A stretch of DNA of 64,000 bases, taken from assembly GCA_051967755.1 (NCBI GenBank), contig JBQDYD010000004.1:62001-126000 (forward strand). Direction: 5' to 3'. A program made the position numbers and the translations under genes. The stretch's first letter is position 1; each line of letters begins with the position of its first letter. The notes below the pieces were generated by a model. It was not told the origin of the DNA, ran no database searches, and saw only the letters and a list, made by a program, of their open reading frames with translations. This stretch comes from UBA1672 sp051967755. Lineage in GTDB: Bacteria; Pseudomonadota; Alphaproteobacteria; Micavibrionales; Micavibrionaceae. This document shows positions 51,068 to 59,155 of this stretch, piece after piece.

Positions 51068-51835
51068 TTATTCAATAATTTGAATTTCGGCAGGCGCTTC
51101 TTTAGGCGCCTGTTTTTCTATGCCGATATCAACGGGCAGGGTGTTGTCATGCATGTCATCTTTGATCAGATATGAAATTTGCGTAACGATTTCATCATGG
51201 GTGTAATCCATACCGCCATCACGATAAGGCAGGCGGATCGCCAGAACGTCATTCAAACTGGTTTTATGGTGCAGGTTTTTATCGACCGTGAATGTCTCAA
51301 ACCCTGCCATATCTTTACGCTCGATCACTTCTTCTAAATCTTCGTTTTTAAGATACACTTCGAAAATCACCTGCCGCACATTTTTCAGACCCATCACGCG
51401 TTTCACCCAAACGCGGAAAAACCGCTCAAACGGCACAAAAGTGTGATAGCGAAAGAACCAGATGCCATTATCAAAAACGGCAATTTCAGGGTGGTGCGGC
51501 ACAACGTTAAAATCGCGCTTTTTCTCGCGCATAATCGAATAGGCACAATATGCGCCAATAACCGATATGAGCAATGCAAATGCAGGCGCCGCGCCGATAT
51601 AAACAGATGCGGGGAAATACAAAAGCAACAAAAGCGCAAGCCCGACAAGCGGGTATGTGTGATTGCCATGATCATATTGATAGGCATTCACGGTGAATAC
51701 CGGCTCTTTGCCTTTCGGATACACATAGGCGATATCCTCTAACATGCCGTGGGCGTCATGCTCCTTTAGTTGCAGATATTTATCTGCAATATCGGGAGAG
51801 GTTATTCTTTGCCGCGTGTTTCGAATTTTTTGCAT
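51068..51835 (-). CDS. Membrane protein with paired helices
   Basis: A 255-residue protein with two adjacent hydrophobic helices near the middle (about 61-77 and 82-100, VGLALLLLLYFPASVYIGAAPAFALLISVIG) and hydrophilic N- and C-terminal parts. The C-terminal part has strand-rich segments (WFFRYHTFVPFERFFRVWVKR) like a PH-like or BON-like cytoplasmic domain, but I would not name one. The frame is open to 51859; the Met at 51835 is used, with no strong SD for either. It could be the last gene of the minus-strand operon from 56013. Confidence 0.65.
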   Translation of the reverse strand: MQKIRNTRQRITSPDIADKYLQLKEHDAHGMLEDIAYVYPKGKEPVFTVNAYQYDHGNHTYPLVGLALLLLLYFPASVYIGAAPAFALLISVIGAYCAYSIMREKKRDFNVVPHHPEIAVFDNGIWFFRYHTFVPFERFFRVWVKRVMGLKNVRQVIFEVYLKNEDLEEVIERKDMAGFETFTVDKNLHHKTSLNDVLAIRLPYRDGGMDYTHDEIVTQISYLIKDDMHDNTLPVDIGIEKQAPKEAPAEIQIIE

Positions 51836-51890
51836 GACGCGCAGTGTAGAACAAGACACGCATCAGGACGAGTGCTTTTTTGCGCAAAAA

Positions 51891-52688
51891 TTATGCAGGG
51901 TCTAATCCCTGTGAACCGCCAAAGCCAAAGAACCCGCCAAAGCCTTTTTTGCGTGGTGCAGTCTCTTGGTCATTCATAACAATCGGGTTGGCTTGCTGCG
52001 GGTCAAAGGTTCTAAGCCCCGCGTCTTGATCATGAATAGAGATAAAATCGAAATTGGTTTCTTCGCTTTGCTTTGGCACAGTTCCGTTTGCATAGACAGG
52101 ATAGAGCGCCTCCAGATAATCATACCAAGCCTCTTTTAGCTCATCCGAAGCGGCCATGGCATGATTGCCGATCACATACATATATGAATCAATGCCAACA
52201 GGCGTGCGCAAACCATCGGGCAGGGCGTGCACGTTGCGCGGATGCGCATCACCATCGGTATACTCCATTCCGATCGGGGTGATAATCGCGCGCAGGTCCT
52301 CAACAATATCCCGTCCCTCTAATGCGGGGGGCACCCACGGATATGTGTTGATTAAATATTTATGGTTCTCGGTTCTAATCTCATCGGATGTAATGCACGG
52401 CATTGCCAATACGGGTTCGGTTTCGTCGAAATAATCGGCGGGAATAATCTTTGTCACAATACCATCGCCCGCATAAAAGGGCATGACGACGCGCCCCTCA
52501 TTAAAACGATGTGTCAGATTGATGAGCTTGCTATGCCCCATATCCCGCATATGATTGGCAAGGATAAGCCGATCATCCACGTCCTTTTCAAGGCGTTTTG
52601 CAACGACATTCAGGCCAAGCGACGCGCAGCCATATTCAATGGCCATGATAGACGGGCGGATAGTGTTGCGTGTGTTTGCGCTATTCAT
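51891..52688 (-). CDS. Atypical-kinase-like protein 1
   Basis: A 265-residue soluble protein without a recognised family. It has motifs like a small eukaryotic-type kinase or aminoglycoside/ABC1 kinase: Lys80 in GIVTKII (VAIK-like), the DGDAHPRN catalytic loop with Asp147 and Asn152, and GIDSYM with Asp167 (DFG-like), all in the right order. The paralogue at 52732-53562 keeps all four. A C-terminal Gly/Phe-rich KKGFGGFFGFGGS segment is unique to this copy. It is 43 bases from its paralogue and in the same operon. Confidence 0.68.
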   Translation of the reverse strand: MNSANTRNTIRPSIMAIEYGCASLGLNVVAKRLEKDVDDRLILANHMRDMGHSKLINLTHRFNEGRVVMPFYAGDGIVTKIIPADYFDETEPVLAMPCITSDEIRTENHKYLINTYPWVPPALEGRDIVEDLRAIITPIGMEYTDGDAHPRNVHALPDGLRTPVGIDSYMYVIGNHAMAASDELKEAWYDYLEALYPVYANGTVPKQSEETNFDFISIHDQDAGLRTFDPQQANPIVMNDQETAPRKKGFGGFFGFGGSQGLDPA

Positions 52689-52731
52689 GATCCTCTCTTT
52701 TAGAGGAGTTAGTGGGTTTATGGCAAATTAA

Positions 52732-53562
52732 TTATGATGGCTCATGCGCATCAGGCTTTGCGCCCCAAGACCCGAACAGCCTGTTCCAGATTGATTTTGT
52801 TTCCTGCGTAAGCTCTTCTGCGGCATCGCGGATAATAGGATCTTCGCCTTTTACAATATACAGGTCTGAGTTAAAGCCATGAATACCGTTTTGACGGTCA
52901 TGAATTGATCTGAAGGCAAAGCTTGTTTCTGCGCTTTGTGGTGTAACACCCTCACGATAAACCGGGAACATGGTTTCCATATATTGGCGCCAATATTGCT
53001 TTAGCTCTTCGGGGTGTTGTTTGCCGTTATAGGCGCTTGTGTACATCGAAGCGTCAATCCCGACCAACGTCCCTTGTTTGTCAGGCATTTTGTGGAAATT
53101 TCTGGGTTGATCATCACCATTAGAGAAATCAAGCCCGACGGCCTGCATTTTCGTTCTGAGTTGTTCGATTTCATGTTCGGGCGTAAAGCTGCCGGGAACC
53201 CACGGATAGGTATTGATGACGACGTTATCAAGCTCCGTCTCCAGGCGTGTGGAACTGATTTCAGGAACGTTATATATAGGTTGGCTTTTGTCATGTTCTG
53301 AGGCACGCATGACTTTTGTCACGATCCCGTCACCCGCATAAAAGGCGAGGGACATCGCGCTCTCTTCGTAGGAATGCGTCAGGTTAACCAGATGATGTTG
53401 CCCCATGGCCTTAATCGCAGAGGTGATTTGCGCCTCTGCGCGCCAATCGGCATTAAGAAGCGCGACCATAGCATTGGTCCTTGGCGGTCCGCCAAGTTCT
53501 TGTTTTGCAACCTCGAAAGCCATGCTGACAGGTCTGACTTTATTTTTATCTGATCCCCTCAT
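52732..53562 (-). CDS. Atypical-kinase-like protein 2
   Basis: A 276-residue paralogue of the gene at 51891-52688. The kinase-like residues are Lys83 in GIVTKVM, the GDDQPRN loop (Asp150, Asn155) and GIDASM (Asp170). The YSxAYNGKQHPEELKQYWRQYMETMFPVYREG helical region matches NHAMAASDELKEAWYDYLEALYPVY in the partner. The first 70 residues, including LVNLTHSYEE, also match. It follows the histidine phosphatase gene by 74 bases on the same strand. The start is the ATG at 53562. Confidence 0.68.
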   Translation of the reverse strand: MRGSDKNKVRPVSMAFEVAKQELGGPPRTNAMVALLNADWRAEAQITSAIKAMGQHHLVNLTHSYEESAMSLAFYAGDGIVTKVMRASEHDKSQPIYNVPEISSTRLETELDNVVINTYPWVPGSFTPEHEIEQLRTKMQAVGLDFSNGDDQPRNFHKMPDKQGTLVGIDASMYTSAYNGKQHPEELKQYWRQYMETMFPVYREGVTPQSAETSFAFRSIHDRQNGIHGFNSDLYIVKGEDPIIRDAAEELTQETKSIWNRLFGSWGAKPDAHEPS

Positions 53563-53636
53563 TTTCCCGTTTTTTATCGTTCTTATACTTGCCGTTAAGA
53601 TAGCATAGAGTATTTAAATTGCGCAAATATTACCCC

Positions 53637-54251
53637 TTATGCATCAATGCCGAAAACATGTTCATATTCCAATGTGGGGTTATCCCAATTGCCGCTGACG
53701 CGCGCCTTGAAAATATCGCAGTTTTCAGGCCAATCATTACTCTCTATACCGCACAGTTTATGAATGCCAAGCCACACCCCGCCATGCGAAACAACCAAAG
53801 GCACTTTGCCGTCTTCCACCTCATGTTCGGATAGCCCCTGTAATCCGCGCTGCAGGCGTTTGATGAATTCTGTGTTGGCTTCACCTCCCGGTGGGTCTTC
53901 ACCTGAATCGTAATATGCGGCCGCGTCTTCCCAACTCACACCTTCCCATTGGCCAAGGCGTTGTTCATTGAATGCGTTGGACAGAGCCATCGGGCGCCGT
54001 AAATTATTGTTGATCTGCGATGCGGTCTCAAAGCTGCGTAACATTTCGGTATGATAAATCGTGCCGATTGAGCCTTCTATGTTTTGCAGGTAATCACGCG
54101 CCTTTGCGATATCGTCTGACGCGGACGGGGCAAGCTCCGTCTGAGCGTTATCGCCGCCATCTGCAACTTTGTTTTCATTCGCGACGGTGCGGGCGTGGCG
54201 CATGAAATAAAACTCTAACAGGGTGTTATTCTGCTTCGGGGGTTCCGCCAT
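53637..54251 (-). CDS. Histidine phosphatase family protein
   Basis: Phosphoglycerate-mutase-like phosphatase, 204 residues. FMRHARTVANENK is the RHG motif (Ala in place of Gly), with the phospho-accepting His near residue 18; TEMLRSFETA, NEQRLGQWEGVSWEDAAAYYDSG and VVSHGGVWLGI (second His) follow. The substrate may be a phosphorylated sugar, nucleotide or glycerate. The gene begins 1 base after the Nudix gene ends, so the two are translated from one mRNA with the GT2 gene. Confidence 0.85.
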   Translation of the reverse strand: MAEPPKQNNTLLEFYFMRHARTVANENKVADGGDNAQTELAPSASDDIAKARDYLQNIEGSIGTIYHTEMLRSFETASQINNNLRRPMALSNAFNEQRLGQWEGVSWEDAAAYYDSGEDPPGGEANTEFIKRLQRGLQGLSEHEVEDGKVPLVVSHGGVWLGIHKLCGIESNDWPENCDIFKARVSGNWDNPTLEYEHVFGIDA

Positions 54252-54252
54252 A

Positions 54253-54837
54253 TCAATAGCTTTCCATACCCGGGGTGTGACCTTTGTTATGGCCGATCAT
54301 GGCACGCGCATGATTAAGTATGATGCGCATATCATCGACGTGCGCGCCGCCATATTCATCTAAAAACTCATCAGGGGTCATAAACTGACGGGACAGAATT
54401 TCCGGGCTTTGCTCAAATGCGCCAATATCTTCGTATCTGACGATACCTGCCAGAACAACCATATAAGATGGGGTGTCTTGATTATCATATCCATGGCTTT
54501 CCATGATGATAATCGGGGTAACCTGACCGATTTCCGCGCCTGTCTCTTCTTTTAATTCTCTGCGCGCTGTCTCATGAAAGCTGCTATCTTCGGGTTCTAC
54601 GTGCCCACTGGGAATATCAATGCCGCGTTTGTAATGATCGATTGTTATGATTTGTTCGCGTGATTCTGTGAATGGCACCAACAATACGGCGGTGACCCGG
54701 TCTTCATTAATGATTTCATCTGGGCTTAGGAACGTAAACGGGGATACGCCGTCTGATGGTGATGACGATGCGTTATTATCTCCGCTCCTGTCCGAAAAGT
54801 TTGAATGCATACGGTCTGATGCGTTGTGCTTTACCAT
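54253..54837 (-). CDS. Nudix hydrolase
   Basis: A 194-residue Nudix-fold pyrophosphohydrolase. The box is GHVEPEDSSFHETARRELKEETG near residues 75-98: REL, EE and the terminal Gly are intact, but the spacing between the first Gly and REL is one residue longer than canonical, with Ser where the first Glu is expected. The metal-binding core looks competent. Substrates could be NDP-sugars or other nucleotide derivatives. The N-terminus is a Ser/Asp/Asn-rich tail of 30 residues. It is tightly spaced (9 bases after the GT2 gene, 1 base before the phosphatase). Confidence 0.83.
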   Translation of the reverse strand: MVKHNASDRMHSNFSDRSGDNNASSSPSDGVSPFTFLSPDEIINEDRVTAVLLVPFTESREQIITIDHYKRGIDIPSGHVEPEDSSFHETARRELKEETGAEIGQVTPIIIMESHGYDNQDTPSYMVVLAGIVRYEDIGAFEQSPEILSRQFMTPDEFLDEYGGAHVDDMRIILNHARAMIGHNKGHTPGMESY

Positions 54838-54846
54838 TTTTATGAC

Positions 54847-56013
54847 CTAATGCACCACAGGGCCGTCATCAAGGTCGTTGCCTTGATGGCCTAAATCTTC
54901 ATGTGTCGGCGGCTTTGGTGATGATCCGCTACCGGGGCTTGAGTAGGGTTTATGGAACTGCGCAAGTTGATCGCGACCCAATATTTTCCCTTTGGTCGTT
55001 CCTGCGCGAAGCCAATGCGATACGCCAAATAACGCACCTTCTTTTTGTTCGGGCGGCGTGATCGCCGCGTCAATGTGGCGTTTTAATGTGCGCTCCAAAT
55101 CCTGAAGCATTCTGTATTTCAGGCGCTCACCCTGCGGCATATACAGGTTCGCGTCATTAAATTCTCTTTTAAAGACAGAATCCTGAAGCGCCGCATGTTC
55201 GGGATAAAGCAAATCCAAACGCTTTATCTCAGATGCCGTACGCTCCAGCACGCGGGAATAATCCTCAATCGATGTCGGTGGGTTAAAGTAAACGGTCGCC
55301 CCCGGCACTTCTGTGATCGCCTCAGCGCCGTGATCAAACACAATCGCACGTGAAAGATAGATATCATCAATCATCGGGCCTTTTTCAATACCCAGATTAT
55401 CCATATACCATGGGTTTTCTTCCTCGCGGACGCGTTCAATACGCTCATCAAGCCCTTGATCTATGTCCCGCAAATAGGAATCATCACGCATCATAAATGT
55501 GCGGCCATGGAAATAGCTGCGTTGTGGTTGGTGCTCTCTATATTTGTAATGCGTAAACAGCAGATCGTTAAAGGCGGTTTCGCTGCCGTTTGCATCCTTG
55601 TCATAGAACGGCTCCACGCGGGAATAGGCGACCTGACAATCAGGGTCAGAATCGATTGTATCGTATAATGCCTTTAAGGTCGGGCGGGTCATGGCAATAT
55701 CTGCATCGGCAAAACACATCGGGCCGTCAAATTCGCGGGCATTTACGATGGCAACCTGTGCATTCATTTTCCCCGGTTCTGATTCGATGATTTTCATATC
55801 GGCAATGCGCGAACTATTGCGGGTTTGTTCCCGCAGCAGGGCTTCGCTGTTATCCGTACAGCCATTGACGCAGAAAATCACCTCTACATCGACATTTCGC
55901 GGAAGCTCTTGAATCGCATGAACTAAATTCTCAAAAAACGTTGGTAATGCTTCCTCTTCATTATGAACAGGAACACCAATCGTCAGTGATTTATTATGAC
56001 CGTCTGGTTGCAT
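54847..56013 (-). CDS. Family 2 glycosyltransferase
   Basis: A GT-A fold glycosyltransferase of 388 residues, cytoplasmic. LTIGVPVHNEEEALPTFFENL (10-30), VIFCVNGCTDNSEALL (45-60) and FADADIAM with DAD at 103-105 are the GT2 signatures. The later part has no membrane helices, so a soluble sugar transferase is likely, perhaps acting on a small acceptor. The tail is His/Asp/Pro-rich. It is the first gene of a minus-strand run with Nudix and histidine phosphatase genes. A GT2 plus histidine phosphatase pair is also known from glucosylglycerate-type solute pathways, which is one alternative reading. Confidence 0.85.
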   Translation of the reverse strand: MQPDGHNKSLTIGVPVHNEEEALPTFFENLVHAIQELPRNVDVEVIFCVNGCTDNSEALLREQTRNSSRIADMKIIESEPGKMNAQVAIVNAREFDGPMCFADADIAMTRPTLKALYDTIDSDPDCQVAYSRVEPFYDKDANGSETAFNDLLFTHYKYREHQPQRSYFHGRTFMMRDDSYLRDIDQGLDERIERVREEENPWYMDNLGIEKGPMIDDIYLSRAIVFDHGAEAITEVPGATVYFNPPTSIEDYSRVLERTASEIKRLDLLYPEHAALQDSVFKREFNDANLYMPQGERLKYRMLQDLERTLKRHIDAAITPPEQKEGALFGVSHWLRAGTTKGKILGRDQLAQFHKPYSSPGSGSSPKPPTHEDLGHQGNDLDDGPVVH

Positions 56014-56151
56014 GAATATCTCCCTCTATCCCCCAAAAAACCTAATTATCGTATAGGTTTTGACATATTTAGGGTAATATATAAAAAACCACCCTCTAAA
56101 GCAAGTTTACAGCGGAGTTCGGCGGCGGGCATAGTGTACGTGCCCCAGGCT

Positions 56152-57090
56152 CTAGGCTCTTGGGTGCGCGTTTCGATAAATGCGCATCATCTCTTCGGCG
56201 TTAAGCTCTGTGTAGCGCTGCGTTGTGCTGAGGGAGCTATGCCCTAATAATTCCTGAATTTGTCTGAGGTTAAGTCCGTTTTGCAAAAGATGGGTCGCGA
56301 AGCTGTGGCGCAGCGCATGCGGCGTTACATTTTCCGGCAGGCCGAGCGCGTTACGCAATTGGCGCATCGCATGTTGGGCAACCCCCTGATTAAGGCGCTT
56401 TCCGCGTGATCCGAGGAAGATCGGTTGATCCTTATCATTGGGGTAGGGGCGCGATTCCAGATATTCATTAATCGTTTCCTCCACCAGCCGCAGCATCGGC
56501 ACTTGGCGTTCTTTACTGCCTTTACCGAGGACGCGGATAAACCCGTTACGCGGCATATCATCAACATCCATCGACAGGGCCTCACTAATCCGAAGGCCAC
56601 AGCCATAAAGCAACATAAACAGGGCGGCATTGCGCTTGCCGATCCATTCTTTGCTTTCTAACAAGCCTGCCTCACGGATCACGTCTTTGGCTTGCACCTC
56701 ATGCATCGGGCGGGGCAATTTATGCGGCAATTTCGGGCTGCGGACGGTTTTAATCGCCGCATTATGCATGATGCCTTGTTTATCGAACCAATTCATCAGG
56801 TTTTTAATCCCCGAAAGGGAGCGCGCACGGCTGGCATTTGATGTGCCGTCCATGGCTTTGCGCGCCATCCAGCTGCGGAAATCACGGATGGATATTTCGG
56901 ATAAGTCATTGATGCAGGGCTGTTTTCCCAGATGATCAAACATGAATTTGATAAAATGCCCCGCATCAGAGCAATAAGCGCGCAATGTGTGCGGTGAGAC
57001 ATTCTTTTCCACGCGCAAAAACGTCTCCCATTCACGGAGTTTTTCGGCCAGATCGGCCGCGCATAGTGCGATAATATCTTGTCTAATCAT
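56152..57090 (-). CDS. xerC: Tyrosine recombinase XerC
   Basis: Site-specific recombinase that resolves chromosome dimers at dif with XerD. The SAM-like N-terminal domain spans about 10-110. All six catalytic residues are visible: Arg167 (GLRISE), Lys190, His258 (PHALRHSFATHLL), Arg261, His284 (LLGHSS) and the nucleophile Tyr293. Its 312 residues are normal. It lies 3 bases after the DUF484 gene, the usual order in Proteobacteria. Confidence 0.94.
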   Translation of the reverse strand: MIRQDIIALCAADLAEKLREWETFLRVEKNVSPHTLRAYCSDAGHFIKFMFDHLGKQPCINDLSEISIRDFRSWMARKAMDGTSNASRARSLSGIKNLMNWFDKQGIMHNAAIKTVRSPKLPHKLPRPMHEVQAKDVIREAGLLESKEWIGKRNAALFMLLYGCGLRISEALSMDVDDMPRNGFIRVLGKGSKERQVPMLRLVEETINEYLESRPYPNDKDQPIFLGSRGKRLNQGVAQHAMRQLRNALGLPENVTPHALRHSFATHLLQNGLNLRQIQELLGHSSLSTTQRYTELNAEEMMRIYRNAHPRA

Positions 57091-57093
57091 TGT

Positions 57094-57795
57094 CTAAACA
57101 GGCAGGTTAAGCCAAGAGCGAAAACACCGCTCTATGACGCGGGCTAGAAACAGGATTTGGTCGGTTGCTTGGCCGTCATGGAACATGTTCGGATCACGAC
57201 TGCCAAAGGCAACGATTGCAGGCGGCGTGTTCATGGAAATATCAACACGCAATAAAATTTGAGAGCGCACCAAAGCCGCACCGCCGCCGTATATGGCTTC
57301 GATACCGCTAATATCATCTTGTAATAGAACGCTTTTATCGCTCATCCATTTATCAATGGTACCTTCGGGCAAAACGCGGATACCGTTTTGATGTACATGG
57401 GGGATGTCTTGTTCATTGGATTCGACGACCAGCACGGAAATATCAACATCGAGCAATGTTGAAAGATCCATCGTGATGCAGCTGATAAACTCATCGAAAT
57501 TTTGTGATTCTAAAAGGCGCAGCACCGCCTTATGGATGCGCTGCTGGTTATTCATATTAGAGCGGGCATTTTCCACCAACTCGCGCGTATTATTGATAAC
57601 CGCATCTTTATCGGCCTTCAGGCGTTCGATGAGATAAGATTGGAAATCGGCAACGCCGCCTTTTTGCGGGCGTGATTTCGGCGGAATTAACGCATCAAGC
57701 ACATCGGGATTGTCCTGCAAAAATGACGGATTGTCATTCAGGAACATAAGAATGTCATTTTTGGTTAATTCAGGTTTAGAAAGTACGTCACTCAT
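57094..57795 (-). CDS. DUF484 (GAF-like) protein
   Basis: A 233-residue protein beginning with a helical region (FLNDNPSFLQDNPDVLDAL) followed by RPQKGGVADFQSYLIERLKADK and a GAF-like region (about 85-230). DUF484 proteins sit upstream of xerC in many Proteobacteria and have no defined biochemical role. The 3-base gap to xerC means they are co-translated. It appears alone at the head of its transcript, with a hairpin upstream. Confidence 0.88.
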   Translation of the reverse strand: MSDVLSKPELTKNDILMFLNDNPSFLQDNPDVLDALIPPKSRPQKGGVADFQSYLIERLKADKDAVINNTRELVENARSNMNNQQRIHKAVLRLLESQNFDEFISCITMDLSTLLDVDISVLVVESNEQDIPHVHQNGIRVLPEGTIDKWMSDKSVLLQDDISGIEAIYGGGAALVRSQILLRVDISMNTPPAIVAFGSRDPNMFHDGQATDQILFLARVIERCFRSWLNLPV

Positions 57796-57814
57796 AGCTG
57801 TATCATAGCATAGA

Positions 57815-57842
57815 AGCAGGCTCCGGCAAAATAGAGCCTGCT
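57815..57842 (-). terminator. Hairpin after the transaldolase gene
   Basis: A perfect 9-bp inverted repeat (AGCAGGCTC at 57815-57823, GAGCCTGCT at 57834-57842) with a 10-base loop, in the gap between transaldolase and DUF484 genes. The following T-run is poor (TTCTATG), so it is a probable but weak terminator. Confidence 0.55.
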
Positions 57843-57877
57843 GTAATTATTTTAGATATTCGCAGTTTTTACCGCGA

Positions 57878-58534
57878 TTACAGGATGCTTTGTCCTGTTT
57901 TCGCCCAATCGGCAACAAACGCGGCCAAGCCTTTGTCTGTCAGTGGGTGATTATAAAGCTGTTTAATCACACTTGGCGGTGCCGTCATAACGTGTGCGCC
58001 CATCTTTGCCGATTCGATGATGTGCATCGGATTACGGATAGAGGCCACAAGCACTTCTGTGTGGAATTCAGGATAGCTGTCATAGATGGTCAGGATATCT
58101 GCGATCAGATCCAGACCTTGGAATGAAATGTCATCCAAACGACCAACGAATGGTGAGATGAATGATGCACCTGCTTTGGCGGCCAATAAGGCCTGACCGG
58201 GTGAGAAACAAAGTGTTACATTTACCATTGTGCCTTCATCCGACAGCAGCTTACACACTTTCAGGCCATCTGCAGTCAGGGGCACTTTGATACATACGTT
58301 TTCGGCAATCTTACGAAGCTCGTCCGCTTCTTTTTGCATGGTTTCAAAATCTGTTGCTGCAACTTCCGCGCTTACGGGGCCGCTAACGATTTTACAGATT
58401 TCCTTGATCAGGGGTTTAAATTCCTGACCTGATTTCGCGATGATTGACGGGTTTGTTGTTACGCCGTCTAACAGGCCTGTGTCTGCCAAATTCTTGATTT
58501 CGTCAAGATCGGCGGTGTCGACAAAAAATTTCAT
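57878..58534 (-). CDS. tal: Transaldolase / fructose-6-phosphate aldolase-like
   Basis: TIM-barrel aldolase of the small (about 220-residue) transaldolase family. MKFFVDTADLDEIKNL and GVTTNPSIIAKSG are the N-terminal signatures. Lys83 in CIKVPLT is the Schiff-base residue, and SPFVGRLDDIS and VLVASIRNPMHI are also family blocks. It acts in the non-oxidative pentose phosphate pathway. FSA and TalC proteins cannot be told apart by eye. Its 218 residues are normal. It is a separate unit between a hypothetical gene and DUF484. Confidence 0.92.
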   Translation of the reverse strand: MKFFVDTADLDEIKNLADTGLLDGVTTNPSIIAKSGQEFKPLIKEICKIVSGPVSAEVAATDFETMQKEADELRKIAENVCIKVPLTADGLKVCKLLSDEGTMVNVTLCFSPGQALLAAKAGASFISPFVGRLDDISFQGLDLIADILTIYDSYPEFHTEVLVASIRNPMHIIESAKMGAHVMTAPPSVIKQLYNHPLTDKGLAAFVADWAKTGQSIL

Positions 58535-58623
58535 GTGTTTGTTCCTACCCTTAAAAAAATAAAGTCTACATGTGAATTAGATGGCTCAAACGTAAATACT
58601 TTCTCGGGCAAGGGCAAGGGCTG

Positions 58624-59100
58624 TTATTCATTATCTATTGAACGATGAACGACCCGCAGCTTGGGGCTTCTTAAATCCTGATCAAAACGGATAGAATTCA
58701 TCAGGTTTTGCTCAAAACTATTGGCTTCGATGGCATGAATGACCATACCCGTCATCGATTCTTGTAATAAATCGAGATCAACTTTTTCCTGCTCTTCGGG
58801 GGTTATGAGTTGATGTTCCAGTAACCTGTCCAAGAGATCGCCCATTTCATCATGGATATCCGTGCCGGTCATTTGCGGTTTTAATCGCACCATGCGAAAG
58901 GCGTCATTATAATCGTCTTTTATATCGCTGCGGGGATCAGAGCCCACCAAGCTGTTTCGAAGGTGAACGATGCCTGCTTTGACTTGCTCTTGGTTATAGG
59001 TTTTCTGCGCGCCGTCAACCTCCACAGACAGGCTCGCGCGCTCACCAAATATATTGGCCAGCGTATCGCGCAGGAATTTCGTAAACTTATTCATATCCAT
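58624..59100 (-). CDS. Hypothetical soluble protein
   Basis: A 158-residue hydrophilic protein with no signal, membrane segment or recognised motif. It starts MDMNKFTKFLRDTLANIFGER and has a central acidic helical part and a C-terminal strand-rich RSPKLRVVHRSIDNE. The divergent priA start is 55 bases away. It may be a small conserved alphaproteobacterial protein, but I do not recognise it. Confidence 0.62.
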   Translation of the reverse strand: MDMNKFTKFLRDTLANIFGERASLSVEVDGAQKTYNQEQVKAGIVHLRNSLVGSDPRSDIKDDYNDAFRMVRLKPQMTGTDIHDEMGDLLDRLLEHQLITPEEQEKVDLDLLQESMTGMVIHAIEANSFEQNLMNSIRFDQDLRSPKLRVVHRSIDNE

Positions 59101-59155
59101 TCTTTACCATTTTACGGGATATCACAGCAAGATCGCTATGATTTATGTGATGTAA

